DNA of 64,000 nucleotides from Prinsepia uniflora. Its lineage: Eukaryota > Streptophyta > Magnoliopsida > Rosales > Rosaceae. Shown one piece after another: positions 24,601 through 36,600 of this stretch. The notes under the pieces are model-generated. The model ran no database searches and was not told where the DNA came from. It was given only the letters and a program-made list of their open reading frames with translations. A program made the position numbers and the translations under genes. The stretch is taken from NCBI GenBank assembly GCA_032719365.1, contig CM064863.1, positions 69,279,583 to 69,343,582 on the forward strand, given 5' to 3'. Positions within the stretch are counted from its first letter, which is position 1. Each line of letters starts with the position of its first letter.

Positions 24601-27600
24601 CCGCATCACCCGCATATGCCGACCCGGGATGTATGAGCTCTCGGACCCCGACGGTCGCACACTCAGACACCCGTGGAATGCCGACCACCTGAAGCGGTAC
24701 TACATATAATTTTACACCGTCTATCGGTCTTCATTGTATTGGTCCTCGCTAACCCTTAAATTATCAATGTCAAAGTTCTCTTCTTATTGCTCCACCCATT
24801 CCCGAGCACTCCTATGAGTTCAACACACTACCGAGCTCGCCTTTTCTTTTACACTTGCATCCATGATGCTTCTACTAACCACCCACGTGGAAAACAAAGG
24901 GGAACCGACAGCATTCCACAATGCACGTTGCTCGGTTAGGGCGTGCTCCACCCGTTGGACAAGCACCACCCCTTCGGTCCTTCGACCCCAAACCGCTGGC
25001 CATCCAGCTCACAGACGGTGGGCCACGCAGGCACATACCTCGTGACCGCTCGCCACTCCCATTTGTCGCGAAGTCGTTCCACGCTTCTATAAGCCGAACA
25101 CTCCTCTGCTCCCCCATCGGCGACCTACCTCGACCGAGCACTTGGGGGACTGAGGGACACACCGAGTCCCAGCACTCAGGAGGTCTGTGCAAGTCCTCAA
25201 CCGAGGCAGACGCCTATACATGGAAACACCTTTCCTATGGCTAAACGCTCAAACATACCAAGCTCAAACTCGTCGTCGACCTACCTCGACCAACCACACA
25301 CTCGGCGACCTACCTGGACCGATGGAAACACCTTTCCTATGGCTAAACGCTCAAACATACCGAGCTCAAACTCGTCGTCGACCTACCTCGACCGAACACA
25401 CGCGCTTACACATCAGGAAAATAGTTAACAATTTGTTGCATTATTCTATGAGACAGACAGACCGATGCTCAGTCGGAACAATAAATATTCAGAAAAGTTT
25501 ACAAAAATCAAGTGTCTATTAATGGTGGGCCCGACCAATCGGTCGGCCAAAAAGATATACAAGAAAAGACCCCTACTCTACCTCGACACGCAGGTCGGAC
25601 AGAAGAAACATCAAAAGAAAACAGGGGAGGCTCAGTCCGCTGGCGGGTCTGTCGGAGCATGTTTGACGGCCGGAGTCTGGTCAGAAGAGGGCGGCTGAGC
25701 GGCAGGATCCTCTTCTTCTTCCTCTTCACTCTCCCCAGGCTGCTCAGCACGGTTTATGAGCTCCATGGTCACCTTGAAGCCGAGCCAGGGGATCATGTCG
25801 AAGTCGAAGTCGGGATAAGACCGGAATATGTTCTTGTAAATCTCCCTCTCTGCCGCCGCCGCGAACGCATCCTGACGGTCGTTGAAATCCGGGGAATGGA
25901 GATAGTCCGAGACGGCGTCCGACCGAGCAAAGGAGAGACGATCTTGAAGCATGCACTTGTCCATCTCCTGGATCACCACCTCCGCCTCGAGCAGCTCGGC
26001 AGCCTCTTTGCAACGCTCCGCCCGAGCCGACTGACGCTCGGTCTCTGCCCGTTGCTTAGCCAGCTCCGCGTGGGATTGACTGACCAAAGCTTTCCCCTGC
26101 TCCGCCTCCAGCCTAAAACGGTCCTTTTCCTCGCTGACCATCCCCAGCTCAGACCTCAGTCGGTCCACCTCCTCAGCCGCCCGCTGCCCAGCACTGACCT
26201 CCTCGGCGTACATGCTGAGCCGAGCCTCCATCTCTGTCAGCACCTGCTCCTGGCCCTGAAGCCTCCGCTCCATCTCCACCACAGCTTCCCGAGCCGACTC
26301 GGCCTCCGCCTTCAGCAGCCTGCTCCTTCATCTGTTTGCTTTCCTCCTCCGCGGAAGCTGCTCGGTCAGGGCATCGGAGTAGCTGACAAAGATCCGACCG
26401 AGGGACTGCAGCAACAGACAAGTCAGTAAAAATACCAAGGTAAAGAAAAAAACGCAAGTTAGGGCCGACCGAGTTACTTACATGGGAGGCAGCAGCCATA
26501 GACCTGTACAACCGCTCGGGGACAGCGTCCCGGGAACAGGTACTCAGACCGCGCAGCTCCTTGGAGGCGCCTGCCGCCATGTTGTTCACAACCGGCTGCA
26601 TCCGATCACGGACCGAGGCAGGGGTATCCTCCCATCGATCTCCTCCAGCAAGTGGTCCACCCCGACTCGGGTGCGGTTGAGCCGACTGCTTAGCAAGGAG
26701 AGCAGCCTCAGAGGGGCGCGCCGGGACCGACCGCGACGGTTCGAACTTCTTCGGACACACTGCCTGCTGCAGAAGTGCGCCCTTTGGCTGAGGGCCGGTC
26801 GGCGGCGAAATTCCCCGGAAGGCAAATGGCGGCTCGGCGAAGGCCATCTCAGTGGGATCAGGAATGGCGACCCGTGTCCTCACCTCCTCCGCGGTCTTGG
26901 TGAGGGAGTTCCAGACCTGCCTTTCCCACTCGGCCTCGTTCTCCGTAACCACGATGCTGACCGGGGCGTTAGCCGGGTGCACGGGCTCGGGGTCCTCCAG
27001 ATTAATGACCGGAGCCGCAACTTCCGGCTCGGTGCATTCGGCCCCCGACTCCGGCCTCAAACTCTTCAACTGTTTCTGTGCAGCAGGGGCGACCACCGAC
27101 GGGCTCATCGGATTCTTCCGCTAGCTCTTCCTTCTTTTATTCCCCCCGTCAACACCAAACAGCTTGCCAAGCCTCTCGGCCGCCCTTGGGTCGAAGCCAG
27201 GCGACTGCTGGGATCCCGAGCTGGCATCCGGCGCCTGCTTTCTCTCATGAGCAGAACTAGCCGACCCAGCCACTTTCCTCTGCTCTTTCGACCCGGACAT
27301 TTTCTGCTCTGTCCTTGCTAAACAGGTATGAATTTCCTTGTTTTATTAACTGAATTATACTTTACAATAGGAGAGTCCTATATATACAGTTCTTAGGTAA
27401 GTCTAAGTAGGAAAACAATTATAAACTAGGTAGGAAATCGTGGTCCTAACTAGGGAAGTATCTACAGAGAACTTAGGATAGTTTTAGGAAGGAATCTGCT
27501 GATTTCCTTTGACTACTGAGATCTGGGAATCAAGGAGATTGATCCTCAATCTCCTGGGATTCCCGTGGATCTTTATCACGCCCCCGCAAGATGGTGGAGC

Positions 27601-30600
27601 CGTCTGTGACACCAATCTTGTCACGGAGGAGCTGGAAACGTGGGCGCGGGAGGGGTTTGGTGAGAGCATCGGCAAGTTGATCATCAGTGGGAACATGTTG
27701 GACATGGAGAAGGCCACGGGTGACCTGATCACGAACAAACTGAAAGTCAATGTCCACATGTTTCATCCGGGAGTGTAGAGCAGGATTGGCACAGTAGAAA
27801 GTGGTGCCTAGGTTGTCACAGGAAATTGTGGGTGCTGCTGTGGCCTGAATACCGAGCTCCCGCATGAGAGATTGAACCCAGAGTAATTCAGCAGTGGTGG
27901 AGGCAACAGCCCTGTATTCAGCCTCGGTGGAAGAGCGGGAGACTGACCGTTGTTTGCGTGAGCTCCAGGATATTAAGTTGCCACCTAGGTAAACAAGATA
28001 TGCTGTGGTGGACTTGCGGTCGTCATGGTCACCAGCCTAGTCTGCATCGGAAAAGGCACTGAGTGTGCTGAAGGAGTGTGCAACAGCATGTAGATGATGG
28101 GTGGCAGTGCGGCGGATGGGAAGGCCATAGAGTACGGTGCCCTTGAGGTAGCGTAGAACACGTTTTAGGGCCTGCCAATGAAGGTCCGTGGGAGCATGCA
28201 TAAATTGGGAGAGGCGGTTTACAGCATAAGAGACATCCAGGCGAGTTAAGTTGAGGTACTGCAGGCTACCCACCACTCTGCGAAAGAGAGTAGCATCAGC
28301 TGGCGGGGATCCATCATTGAGAAGGAGAGGTGGAGAAACAGCCAAGGGTGTGGACACGGGTTTGGCCCCCTCCATATGCACCATGGTGAGAATATCCTGC
28401 AGATACTGATGCTGGGACAGAAAGAGGCCATCAGAGGTGGGCAGAACTTCCACGCCCAAGAAGTAGTTCAAGGCGCCGAGATCCTTGATAGAAAACTGGG
28501 TGGCCAATGTGGTGATGAACCTCGAGATGAGGGAAGAGTCACTGCATGTAACAATAAGATAGTCAACATAGACTAGAAAGTAAAGAACGTGAGAGCCTTG
28601 CCTGTAGAGGAAAAGAGAGGCATCAGATTTGGCATTGACAAAGCCGTTGGCCAGAAGGAAAGAATGAAGCTCTTGGTACCAGGCCCGGGGTGCCTGTTTG
28701 AGACCGTAGAGGGCCTTTTTCAGCTGGCAGACATAAGTGGGGTTGTGGGGATCCACAAATCCAGCAGGTTGTGCCATGTAGACAGTCTCGGTAAGGGTGC
28801 CTTGCAGAAATGCATTGTTGACGTCCAGCTGTCGTATGGGCCAACCATGGGTCACGCTGAGATGGAGAATCAGTCGAATGGTGGTGGGCTTGACCACTGG
28901 GATGTAAGTAGCAGTGAAGTCCAAGTCTGGGCGTTGGTGATAGCCCTTAGCCACAAGTCTGGCCTTGAATCGGTTAACAGCGCCATTGGGCTTCCGTTTG
29001 ATCCGGAAGACCCATTTGTTACCAATGACATTCTGGGTAGGCTGAGGAGGGACCAGGACCCATGTGCCATTATGAATGAGGGCATTCAGCTCTTCGGACA
29101 TGGCAGAGCGCCACTGTGGGTGTTTCACAGCCTGGGAAACACAAGTGGGTTCAAGGAAAGGGAGGGGATGGGCGGTTGCCGTGAGGGCATAGTTGGGGGT
29201 TTGGGGAAGACAGCCAGTTTTGCTGCGAGTGAGCATGGGATGAGTGGGTGCTGGTGGTGGAGGGGTTAGGGGGGAGGGGAAGCCGTGGGGGCTGGCTGGG
29301 GGGGTGGAGCAGGGGTGTGGGACGGCCGTGAGGACCGCCGTGTATATGTACGAAGAGTAGGTGGTGCAGGGGACGGAGGGATAGGAGGGGAGGCCGTGGT
29401 GCTGGTGGTGGTTTGTGGCAGGTTCTGTGCTGGAACTAAGGCAGGGGCAGATACAGCGTCAAGAACAAGTGAGGAGGATGAATCCAAGTGGCCTTCAGGG
29501 GAAGGTGTTGATTGTGCAGGCACTGGTGAAGCAGCTGAATCAGGCACGGGAAGAGTAGAGACAAGAGGCTGGAAGGAGAGCCATTGGTGGAAGGCTTCGG
29601 AGGAAACATGAGGTACAGCGGATGGGAAACCAAGACCAGGGTAGGTGGACTCATCAAATTGGACATGACGGGAGACATATAGGCGGTGAGCTGAAGTATC
29701 ATAGCAGAGGTATGCACTTTGATTTAGTGAGTAGCCGAGAAAGAGGCAGGGAGTGGATCGAGGCTGCAGTTTATTGGAGTTGTAGGGCCGGAGCCAAGGG
29801 AAACAAAGACAACCAAAGGTTCTGAGACGGTGGTAGTTGGGTGGCTGTTGGAAGAGGGCAGCATAGGGAGATTGGTTGTGGAGATTGGAGGTAGGAAGCC
29901 GGTTGATGAGGTATGCGGCTGTTTTGAAGGCATAGGTCCAGAAAGTTAGGGGTAGGTTAGCTTGATGAAGGAGGGTGAGGCCGGTTTCAACAAGATGACG
30001 ATGGCGTCGTTCGGCCACACCATTGTGTTAAGGAGTGAGGTAGGGTAAGGAGGTGATTGATGCCGTGGGTGGCAAGAAAGGGTTTGAGTTTGGTGAATTC
30101 ATCACCACCATCAGTGTAAAGAGTCTGAATTGGATGTTGAAAGTACTTTTCGACAAGAGTTTTGAAATCAATGAATGTGGAAAAGACATCAGATTTTTTC
30201 TTTAGTGGATAAAGCCATGTATACTTTGTGTAGTGATCAACAAAGATAATGTAATAAGAAAAACAGTCAATGGAAGTGTGAGGGGCAGGACCCCACACAT
30301 CGGTATATATTAATTGTAAAGGACGATGACTGTGAAGGGAGGAGGTGCCAAATGGCAGCCTATGACTCTTATTACAAAGACAGGACAGACATGGGGACTC
30401 TTTGAGCTTGGGAGACAGATTGATGGAGGATTGACGAAGGACGTTGTGGAGGACTTTGGAGCGGGGATGACCAAGACGACGATGCCAGAGATTGGGTGAA
30501 ACAGCAATGCCTACCAGTGCATGTGGTTGATGTAAGGATGCAGGTGACCACTCGTAGACACCATCCTTACTCGGGCCTTGAAGGAGAACCGCCCCCGTGC

Positions 30601-33600
30601 TTAGATCTTTCACATAAAAACAAGAGGGAAAGAATTCAATAGAGGTATTGTGCTGTTTGTTAAACTGAGAAATAGAGAGAATATTTCTAGTTATTTGAGG
30701 TGCACAGAGAACATTATGGAGAAGAAAGGATTTATTGGAGGGAGAGGATAGAGTGGTGGAGCCGACATGGGTGATGTCAAGCCCTTTACCGTTACCAATG
30801 ATGATCTCGTCTGGGCCCTGGTATTCAGAAACAGCAGACAGATGGTGAGGGGAGGCAGTCACATGGTGAGATGCACCAGAATCGAGGAGCCAAGGTGAGG
30901 TGGTGCCCGGGTTGGTTGGATTGGCTACGGGTTGGGTAGCAGAGTTTTGTTGAAGTTGTGGACAGCGCTTGGCGCTATGCCCCTGTATGCCACACCATTG
31001 ATAGGACCCTCGATAGCCGCTGCCTTAGGTCGGATTGGACTTGCGCTTGCTGGTGGAGGGCTGGGAAGAGCGGTTGGAGGAGTAACCACGGTTGTCAGAC
31101 TGCTGGTAGGAGCTCCGGTGGTCAGAAGAGCCTCGGGGCTGACGGTTATAGGAAGTGCTACGGGTAGAGTTGGCCGGATTTGCAGTGATGGGGGGTTGGG
31201 GGGAAGCAGGGGCTTCACGTGTGGTGGCAGCCTTATGTTGTACCAGCATATCGTCAGGTTCTCAAAGGAGACAGGGGTGTCTCGAGAACGAACAGCAGCA
31301 GAAATATCCTTAAAGGCGGAGCCGACGCCATTAAGGACGTAAAGAAGGAGATCATCGTCTGAGAGGGGGGCATCAATTGCAGCCAGTTCATCGGAGAGAA
31401 GACGGACTTCCTGCAGGTAGTCAGTGACGGGACGATTGTCACGACGAAGGAGAGTCAACCGCTCCTTAAGGCCTAGAACACGAGCTCGATCCTTGCTGGC
31501 ATAGAGCCGTGTGAGGCGGGTCCAGGCTGCCTCTGAAGTTTTGGCAGCAGCGATCAGGGTTTACTACCTGAGGGGAGACAGAGCCAAGGATCGCATGGAG
31601 GATGAGCTGATCCTGGCGAAACCACAGAGCATGGGCTAGGGTTTCAGTGGCGGGTGGGCAGGGACGGGTACCATCAACATACCCCATGAGATCGTAGCCG
31701 AGTAGGAGAGCATTGAATTGTGCTCTCCATGGGAAGAAGTTGGTGGCGGTCAGTTTCACAGGGAACTGGGCGGCGTTGATGGAGATGAGAGATGAAAAGG
31801 GGGAGGTGGTGTCGGTGGTTGGTGAGGGATTAGGGTTAAGGGTGGCGGCTGCAGAAGTGGGTTGGGCGGCCATGGATTAGGGTTTGCTTTCTAGGTTTGC
31901 TCGGTGGAGCTTTACTGCTCTGATACCATAAACAGGTATGAATTTCCTTGTTTTATTAACTGAATTATACTTTACAATAGGAGAGTCCTATATATACAAT
32001 TCTTAGGTAAGTCTAAGTAGGAAAACAATTATAAACTAGGTAGGAAATCGTGGTCCTAACTAGGGAAGTATCTACAGAGAACTTAGGACAGTTTTAGGAA
32101 GGAATCTGCTGATTTCCTTTGACTACTGAGATCTGGGAATCAGGGAGATTGATCCTCAATCTCCTGGGATTCCCGTGGATCTTTATCACTTGCCTCCTCA
32201 GCCGCTCGGTCAATCCTCCTCTTCACGTCTTTGGGGACGACTTGCACCAAACACCAAGTGTCAAAAAAAAAACGAAAAAACAAATGGCGTACAGAAATGT
32301 GAAGTATGGCGAACAAGGTTACTTACCAAGGTTGGGGATCAGACCGACCTCGTGCAACAGTCGGGGTACCCGAAGCACGTCTCGGTGGCGCCACGGGGCT
32401 GTGCACATTTCCCTGACCCGCTCGCAGGCCTTCCTCTCTTCAGCGGTAGGGATTGCCTCGGGAAGAGTATCTGCACAAAAACACACGTCGGTCAGCCATG
32501 TCCACCGACCCAAAACAACGACAGTTCAATTTTAAGGTAACCACCGACCCTCGGCACCCAGATCATGGAAAGAAGACGGTATGCCTCGTCCTCCCCATTT
32601 CCCACCAACGAAGATAAACTTGTTCTTGTACGTCTTCTGGGAGGACGGTATGCCGTAGATGAACTCCCCCCGCGCCATCTTATCCTTACACCGAGCATGC
32701 ACCCAGCCTGTGCTTTGCTGCTGCTGCGCAAACTCGTACAAATGGACGACCTGGGCGTAGGTCGGTGGCTTCTCCCCAGCTCTGGCGAAGGCCGCATACA
32801 GGCTGACCAGAATGATCCAGACATTCCTACTCCCAGGTCGTCCATTTGTACGAGTTTGTGCAGCAGCAGCAGAGCACAGGCTGGGTGCATGCTCGGTGTA
32901 AGGATAAGATGGCGCGGGGGGAGTTCATCTACGGCATACCGTCCTCCCAGAAGACGTACAAGAACAAGTTTATCTTCGTTGGTGGGAAATGGGGAGGACG
33001 AGGCATACCGTCGTCTTTCCATGATCTGGGTGCCGAGGGTCGGTGGTTACCTTAAAAATTGAACTGCCGTTGTTTAGAGTCAGTGGACATGGCTGACCGA
33101 CGTGTGTTTTTGTGCAGATACTCTTCCCGAGGCGATCCCTACCGCTGAAGAGAGGAAGGCCTACGAGCGGGTCAGGGAAATGTGCACCGCCCCATGGCGC
33201 CACCGAGACGTGCTTCGGGTACCCCGACTGTTGCACGAGGTCGGTCTGATCCCCAACCTTGGTATAGAGCAATGCCCATCCCTCTGGGGCCTCACTGGGC
33301 AACTCGGTGGGACCGACCACCCGCATCTCCACGTCCTCCGGTACGCCCCACGCCGACCGGAATTTCTTCACTGACGCCTCAATCTCGCGACTCTCATAGG
33401 CGTCAATTGACCACACCACCATGCCAGCCTCCTCGGTAGGGTTTTCAGCGGCCCGAGCCGTGCTAGCCCCGGCCGTCCCCCTTTTACTGGTCGGGGTTCT
33501 CTCCACCCTCGACTGACCGGACGCCGACACCCCGGTCTGATCACCCCTGGCAGCATTTTGGGCCTCACGCCTCGACGGTATACCCTCCATTGCAACGCCT

Positions 33601-36600
33601 CCGTCCACCGAGGAGCTCTGCTGCTCCCCCTCGTCGTAGTCCTGCACTTCATTTGATTGGTTATCCCTCTCAGACATCGCACCACTGCGAGCAGGGAATA
33701 CAGAAAAAAGCACATTCTTGAACACCGACCCGTGTTTTACCAGGATTGACCCGTGTCCGAACCCCGGTTCATCCACAGTTCATTCCCCAGAAATAAAACA
33801 AGCAAAACCGCAAAGAACAAGCCAATAGGGGAGAAGAACGGCTTACCTTATGCTTCGCAGACACAATGTCCTCGCCGGAGCTTGTACCGCCGTGACAGGT
33901 TATCGGAATCCTTGCCGGAAATCGCCTACACCAAAGACCACGCACGCACCACCAATTTGCACGAAGGTAAAAAAAGGGTAAAAATGCTTTTTTCACCCAC
34001 TATTTATAGGCCAGGGTCGGTAGTCGAAGCGTCGCCTTGTTCCGCTTGACATTTATTACCTTGGACAGCTGTTCCTCACGCGGCACGCGTGACCATAAAT
34101 GCCCCTGACAACCAACGGTCAGGAATACCAACCGTCCACCGACTGACACGCAACACAGACGGCTCCTCGATTCCTTCAACTATCACGTCCGCTGACCCGT
34201 GGCGTAGGTGGCTCCTCGACTGCCTCACCTACCGGCGTCTTCTCCCGCCCACACCGACCGCATCATGGCGCCTCGGTCTACCACCCACACTTTGTCACCA
34301 GCGCATCCTCTCGTTTCAATCCCTAGCCTGGGGGACTTGGGGGACTGAGGCCATGTACATCCGGTTTGGGGCTCTCTTTTTACAAGTCCCCAACCGAGAA
34401 ATTCCACCTCGGTCACGAACTTGGGGGACTTCTTTTCATACCATATCGGCCCAGACCGAGCTTGAAGCCCATATTGACTACAGGCCCAGCCCAACGCTAA
34501 AGTAACACCAGTTCAGACCAATCTTGGAGGCCTAGCCCTCTACCTGGCTCCGCGCGTCGGCCCAGACCAACCTAGAGGCCCAGCCCTCTTCCAGAAACCA
34601 TGCCACCAGCCGACTCCAGAGGACCAGCTCCTGTCGGTCGGTGCGTCGGCCGAGACCGACCGGTCGGCCCAGTGCCACCACCTACCACAAGCCCAAGGGG
34701 CCCAGGCCCACTCACACGGACAAGTCCCACTCGGTCTGGATGGCACCTCCATGTGTCCGTCCCACAGCGAATTGATATTTGTCCCACATCGGGAAAATAC
34801 AAATATTATATTCGCCGCACCCATACAAAAGGGGTCCACTTGTCGTACAAAGGTAACTAAGCAATTTACTGTTTACTATTACTCTTACAGTATACTTTCT
34901 GCTACCTCCCTAAAACCTCATACCGACCACTGGCTTGGGCGTCGGAGTAGCTTTGGGCCGGTACCACACCGGTTCCTATACTCTCGCCGACTGACCAGTT
35001 TCTTTCCTCTTTCAGGTTCACACAGGGCACGTGGCAGAGCAGCATTTACTCCCTAAGTTGGCACATTTCGTGCATCAACAATGTATAAGCCCAAGAAAGG
35101 GCGAAAATGCAATTAGCTCAAGGACAACAGCCCAATGAGGTAAACACTCCAATCCGAAGTAAAGGCAGCACCAAGTTGAAAACATCTTAGATGTACATAG
35201 ATGACTCCAGAGCATATTGTCCAAGTTAATTATCCAAAGTAAAGGCATTCCGTTAATGGACCTTTCAGGAATGACAAACGTCAATTGATAATTAGGAATC
35301 CATTAGTGTTAAAACTTAAAACTAGTCAACCATATTATTTCTTAGTTTTTTTCTTTTTTAAAAAACAAAAATTCAACAGTAATTCCTTGTGAAAAAGATT
35401 TACAAATTATCCGATAAGGGTTCAGCTTCTTTTTTATTCAATTATGCCCCTCTTTGCTTCCTTATATTCAATTCCATTTTATGGAGAAACCAAGTTTTTC
35501 ATTTCCTTTGAAGAAATCAAGGGTTTATCCATATATAAGTTTATAATTTATTAGTTACAAGGAAAGCTCCTTGGAAAAACCATGTAAGTGCCTAACTGCC
35601 TATAAAGATGGCCAAAGTAACTGAAGAAAGAACACAATCAACTATGATGCATAAAGAGTAAACTTTAAATTTAGAAAAATTCATACCAGTGCTTTGTCAT
35701 ATTGCATGGCCAGGAGTGCAGCAATGAAGAACGTCTGGTCAATGGAGAGAGAATACCTTTAGGTCCACTTACAATTCTCATAGAATGCATATGATTTGAA
35801 AACAATTATGGAGAGTTGCATGTCTTCATAACTAGGTTTAGTTAGTTTAGAGAGACTTAAAGAGAGACTTAAAAATCCAAAGATAGTAATATATCCCATC
35901 TCCACCAATGCAATAATTTATAGTTATTGACAGTGTGGTTATAAGAGAGACTTAAAAATCCCTAAAAGTGAAATCTTCAGATAAAAAAATAAACGTAACT
36001 ATTTTCTCGAACTTAGCACCCAACTCAGCCAAGATTGACATGTCTATCGGTTTAGCAGCTACATAGATATTTTGCACCTTACCACATTACTTAAGTCTAC
36101 CATTCTGATCTACTACGGAAAATATCTTCAAAATTCAGACACTTCTTTGACATATAAAATTCACACCATCCTCGTCACTGTTAAGGATCCTGTTACAGAT
36201 CCTGTAGAATCAGAGGAGATTGCAGATCAATCTCCTCCTTAATACCTAAGTTGTATCTTACCTAGTTAGGCCCTTGTTTATATTTTACCTAGTTAGGACT
36301 CTACTAGAATCTTACCTAGTTAGGACTCTCCTAGAACTGTATAAATCTGCCACTACTGTACAACTAAGATTATTGAAATAATACCAGAAAATTCAATACT
36401 TTATATGGTATCAGAGCCATAAAAGCTCCATCGAGCAAACCCTAGGAAAAAAAAACCCTAACCCTAATCCATGGCCGCCCAACCTACAGCCGCCGCTGCT
36501 CAATCCACAGCCGCCCCTGTCAACCCTACTCTCCCACCACTAACCGACACCACCTCTACCCTTCCCGCCCTCATCACCATCAACGCCGCCGCCCAGCTCC

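Larger units (their letters stand above)
27319..32188 (-). mobile_element. Ty1/Copia retrotransposon nested in the Gypsy accessory gene
   Basis: LTRs 27319-27578 and 31929-32188, each 260 bp with three differences. Perfect target duplication CTTGC at 27314-27318 and 32189-32193. On the minus strand the primer-binding site TGGTATCAGAGCAG directly follows the LTR (31928 down to 31915). Coding order on the minus strand is gag, protease, integrase, reverse transcriptase, RNase H: Copia. It shares many phrases with the Copia at 36179-40997 (VKDLSTGAVLLQGPSKDGV), so both belong to one lineage, probably Ale/Retrofit-like. Multiple frameshifts plus active-site changes make it dead. Length 4870 bp. 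Confidence 0.94.
25632..33677 (-). pseudogene. Antisense multi-exon accessory gene of the Gypsy element
   Basis: Opposite to gag-pol, same sense as PAM71. I can follow five exons on the minus strand: (a) Met at 33677 to about 33265, acidic then Thr/Ala-rich; (b) about 32830-32560, a conserved-looking domain (NVWIILVSLYAAFARAGE, GIPSSQKTYKNKFIFVGG); (c) 32470-32327, bounded by TTTTTGTGCAG acceptor and GTAAGT donor; (d) 32240 to 26482, starting after GTGCAAG and interrupted inside the coding part by the nested Copia; (e) from 26405, a long coiled coil (RRLQGQEQVLTEMEARL) ending acidic at 25632. Exon d has an in-frame TAG near 27122 and exon e a frameshift. Domain b resembles the plant gypsy-type accessory/transposase-like family found antisense in Tat elements; this is from memory. 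Function unknown. An inverted duplication destroys the a-b junction. Confidence 0.6.
18132..35080 (+). mobile_element. Ty3/Gypsy retrotransposon, Tat-like lineage, nested in PAM71 intron 4
   Basis: LTRs at 18132-18759 and 34433-35080, perfect 5-bp target duplication ATGTA at 18127-18131 and 35081-35085, primer-binding site TGGCGCCGTCTGTGGG at about 18763, and a purine tract TTGGGGGACTTC before the right LTR. The coding order gag, protease, reverse transcriptase, RNase H, a second RNase H-like domain, integrase fits Gypsy; the extra RNase H (HVDGSA) and the long 3' region with an antisense accessory gene point to the Tat lineage. Total 16949 bp, about 12.1 kb without the nested Copia. Several frameshifts and in-frame stops make it non-autonomous. 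It lies antisense to PAM71. Confidence 0.93.

Noticed and set aside
18846..24709. Gypsy as an autonomous active element
   Set aside because: At least four frameshifts and two in-frame stops in gag-pol, plus a Copia and an inverted duplication in the 3' part.
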